Shown: positions 6,900 to 8,124 of the stretch, piece by piece
Layout of the letters: each line of letters starts with the position of its first letter
Numbering within the stretch: the first letter of the stretch is position 1
NCBI GenBank assembly: GCA_030633365.1
Contig: DAOVSY010000123.1
Span: forward strand, 1-8,124
Length of the DNA stretch: 8,124 nucleotides
Source: Spirochaetaceae bacterium
Lineage (GTDB): Bacteria; Spirochaetota; Spirochaetia; B11-G9
Direction: 5' to 3'
Notes under the pieces: model-generated
What the model was told of the DNA's origin: nothing
What the model saw: only the letters and a program-made list of their open reading frames with translations
The model's database searches: none
Program-made: the position numbers and the translations under genes

Positions 6900-8065
6900 T
6901 GAGTCCGGAAAAGAGGTCTAATATTAACTTACCTCTAATTATTACTTTTACAGATGAAGGAGTTCTATTCTTCAGAAATCATAATAAAAGACTCATAAAA
7001 AAAAGATTATCTAATAATACTCTTGCTTATGGAATGAGCCTTGAGGAATTTTCAGCTTCTTCCATTCAAAATATGATAGTTGCCAATTATGTATCCCGTA
7101 TAGAATTGTCCAGAACAGCATTTACAGCAAAACGAAGTGAAATAATGGATATTTCAAAATTAATTTTTTATGGAATACTTTACAGAAGGTTCACAAAAAT
7201 AATTACAAAAAGATTTCTTGGTTCATTATTTGTTGAAAGCTGGAACCGGTCAAACCCAACCAAAATTATGGATGAAAATACAGTTTTGAATAATACCTTT
7301 GGTGGAAATATTCCAAATTTAAAGAAAGACTTAATTGATCAAATTAAAAATAAAATTATAATAACTGCAGTATCCAGTCTTCCAGGTATTAATGACCTTA
7401 CGGATGAAGAAGTAACAAAAACAAAACAGACAGCTAAAAAATTCCTTGATAATCTAAATTCAATACTGTGGTATATTTTATCTGTCTCTCAGGGAAATCA
7501 GGACTATATTCAGCTTCAGAATGATGCAACTGAAATACTAATTAAATACCTGGAAAAATCGAGAATTGCTGAGTATCTTTCATTAATGATAATGGAATTT
7601 GCAATAAATGCAGAAATAAGTCAGCTAAAAAAACTTTCAAAGCAATTATATAAAAATAAAATTGATTTTGGAAGAATTATACATAATACAACTATACGAA
7701 ATGAGCTTATAAAATTTTTAGAAAGTCGAAATGAATTCCTAACTCTCTCATGGAAAATTAGAGGTAACGCAAACTCTATTGGAACAGAGAATAAACTTCA
7801 GATAATGATCTACAACAAAGATAATGAGTATAAAAAACTAAAGCAAAAAATAGTAGCCCAAAAAACTGTTGATATTAATAAAAAGTCACTAATAGATTTT
7901 TATCAGGATGAGTTGGAAGATGAATTTAATTCTGATCTTGGCTTGCATTATTTATCATACATGAAGGAAGCCTGTAAGGAACAACAGATCTATTTTGATT
8001 CCCACATGGATCAGGTAACAGATACTGACCTTAATATTATAACACTGTCCCTGTTGTTCCAGTAG
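6899..8065 (+). CDS. Unrecognised 388-residue protein with probable degenerate GHKL ATPase C-terminus
   Basis: I do not recognise the full-length family. Residues 1 to about 220 match no domain I know; they are polar and mostly helical-looking, with no signal peptide or membrane segment. Residues about 221-388 show a GHKL-like pattern: an N-box-like helix (MEFAINAEI, with E233 and N237 in the E-x3-N spacing), paired beta strands (FLTLSWKI and LQIMIYN), and a G2-like LGLHYL (347-352) leading to a final strand. The G1 site is broken: aligned with VEDEGEG of the preceding gene it reads YNKDNE (305-310), so the Asp becomes Asn306 and both glycines are lost. ATP hydrolysis is therefore unlikely. 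The ATG overlaps the upstream stop as TAATG and no Shine-Dalgarno sequence is visible, so translation probably depends on coupling. Its place in the operon suggests a role in the same partner switch, perhaps as a pseudo-kinase adaptor or target. That role is inference. Confidence 0.85.
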   Translation: MSPEKRSNINLPLIITFTDEGVLFFRNHNKRLIKKRLSNNTLAYGMSLEEFSASSIQNMIVANYVSRIELSRTAFTAKRSEIMDISKLIFYGILYRRFTKIITKRFLGSLFVESWNRSNPTKIMDENTVLNNTFGGNIPNLKKDLIDQIKNKIIITAVSSLPGINDLTDEEVTKTKQTAKKFLDNLNSILWYILSVSQGNQDYIQLQNDATEILIKYLEKSRIAEYLSLMIMEFAINAEISQLKKLSKQLYKNKIDFGRIIHNTTIRNELIKFLESRNEFLTLSWKIRGNANSIGTENKLQIMIYNKDNEYKKLKQKIVAQKTVDINKKSLIDFYQDELEDEFNSDLGLHYLSYMKEACKEQQIYFDSHMDQVTDTDLNIITLSLLFQ

Positions 8066-8070
8066 GGACA
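8046..8070. terminator. Hairpin spanning the stop codon, likely convergent terminator
   Basis: TGTCCCT (8046-8052) is complementary to AGGGACA (8064-8070). In plus-strand RNA the stem can extend inward through two G-U pairs, a U-A and a G-C pair, giving about 11 bp with the 3-base loop TTC. The TAG stop of the 388-residue gene (8063-8065) lies in the 3' arm. Plus-strand sequence after it is ATTATAT, only a weak U tract. In the other direction the hairpin begins 1 base after the minus-strand stop, so it may terminate both genes. Confidence 0.5.
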
Positions 8071-8071
8071 A

Positions 8072-8124
8072 TTATATCGCCTTCATAATTAATAATGTCT
8101 GATCATCATGCTGACGGGAATCAC
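8072..8124 (-). CDS. C-terminus of a SpoIIE/RsbU-type PP2C phosphatase, cut by window edge
   Basis: The minus strand entering from the right edge reads DSRQHDDQTLLIMKAI and then TAA (stop at 8074-8072). The Q-x-D-D-x-T-L-L pattern a few residues before the end is typical of the last metal-binding motif and final strand of SpoIIE/RsbU-family protein phosphatases, where the second Asp is a metal ligand. Only 16 codons are inside the window, so the identification rests on one motif and its context. The context is strong: it converges on a STAS/kinase operon, and such phosphatases dephosphorylate STAS antagonists. The gap to the stop of the 388-residue gene is 6 bp. The start, sensor domains and full length are outside the window. 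Confidence 0.65.
   Translation of the reverse strand, partial: DSRQHDDQTLLIMKAI

Overview
The window is AT-rich (about one-third G+C by eye) and densely coded. It looks like chromosomal DNA of a free-living bacterium. The gene mix (GAF-PAS class III cyclase, membrane-anchored HEAT-repeat protein, and a STAS / RsbW-like kinase / SpoIIE phosphatase set) suits a spirochaete (Spirochaetota). That assignment rests on recalled gene content and composition, not on a marker gene, so it is tentative. No rRNA, tRNA, CRISPR array, insertion sequence or prophage gene was seen.

Layout. (1) Positions 1-3942, plus strand: a two-gene operon. The first gene is a nucleotide cyclase cut by the left edge (GAF remnant, PAS, class III catalytic domain). 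After 18 bp with a strong ribosome binding site comes an 853-residue HEAT-repeat protein with one N-terminal membrane anchor. (2) Positions 3943-3983: a 41-bp convergent gap, mostly filled by a perfect 26-bp palindrome. (3) Positions 3984-5732, minus strand: a DEAD-box RNA helicase of the DeaD/CsdA type with a DbpA-like RNA-binding domain and an Arg/Gly-rich tail. (4) Positions 5733-5985: a 253-bp divergent intergenic region with candidate promoters in both directions and small repeats. (5) Positions 5986-8065, plus strand: three genes joined by TAATG stop/start overlaps. They encode a STAS anti-sigma-factor antagonist, an RsbW-like GHKL ATPase, and a 388-residue protein of unrecognised family whose C-terminal part looks like a degenerate GHKL ATPase. 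(6) Positions 8072-8124, minus strand: the last 16 codons of a gene entering from the right. They end like a SpoIIE/RsbU-type PP2C phosphatase (QHDDQTLL). A hairpin spanning the stop codon of the 388-residue gene separates the two convergent genes.

How the genes may work together. The cyclase would turn a sensed signal into cAMP. The HEAT protein next to it could be a membrane-tethered scaffold, but nothing in the sequence names its partner. The right-hand block has the parts of a partner-switching circuit: a phosphorylatable STAS protein, a kinase-like ATPase and, facing them, a phosphatase that could reset the STAS serine. No sigma factor lies in the window, so the output of the switch is unknown. 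The 388-residue protein, apparently carrying a second, probably inactive ATPase fold, is the least explained component and the best candidate for something new.
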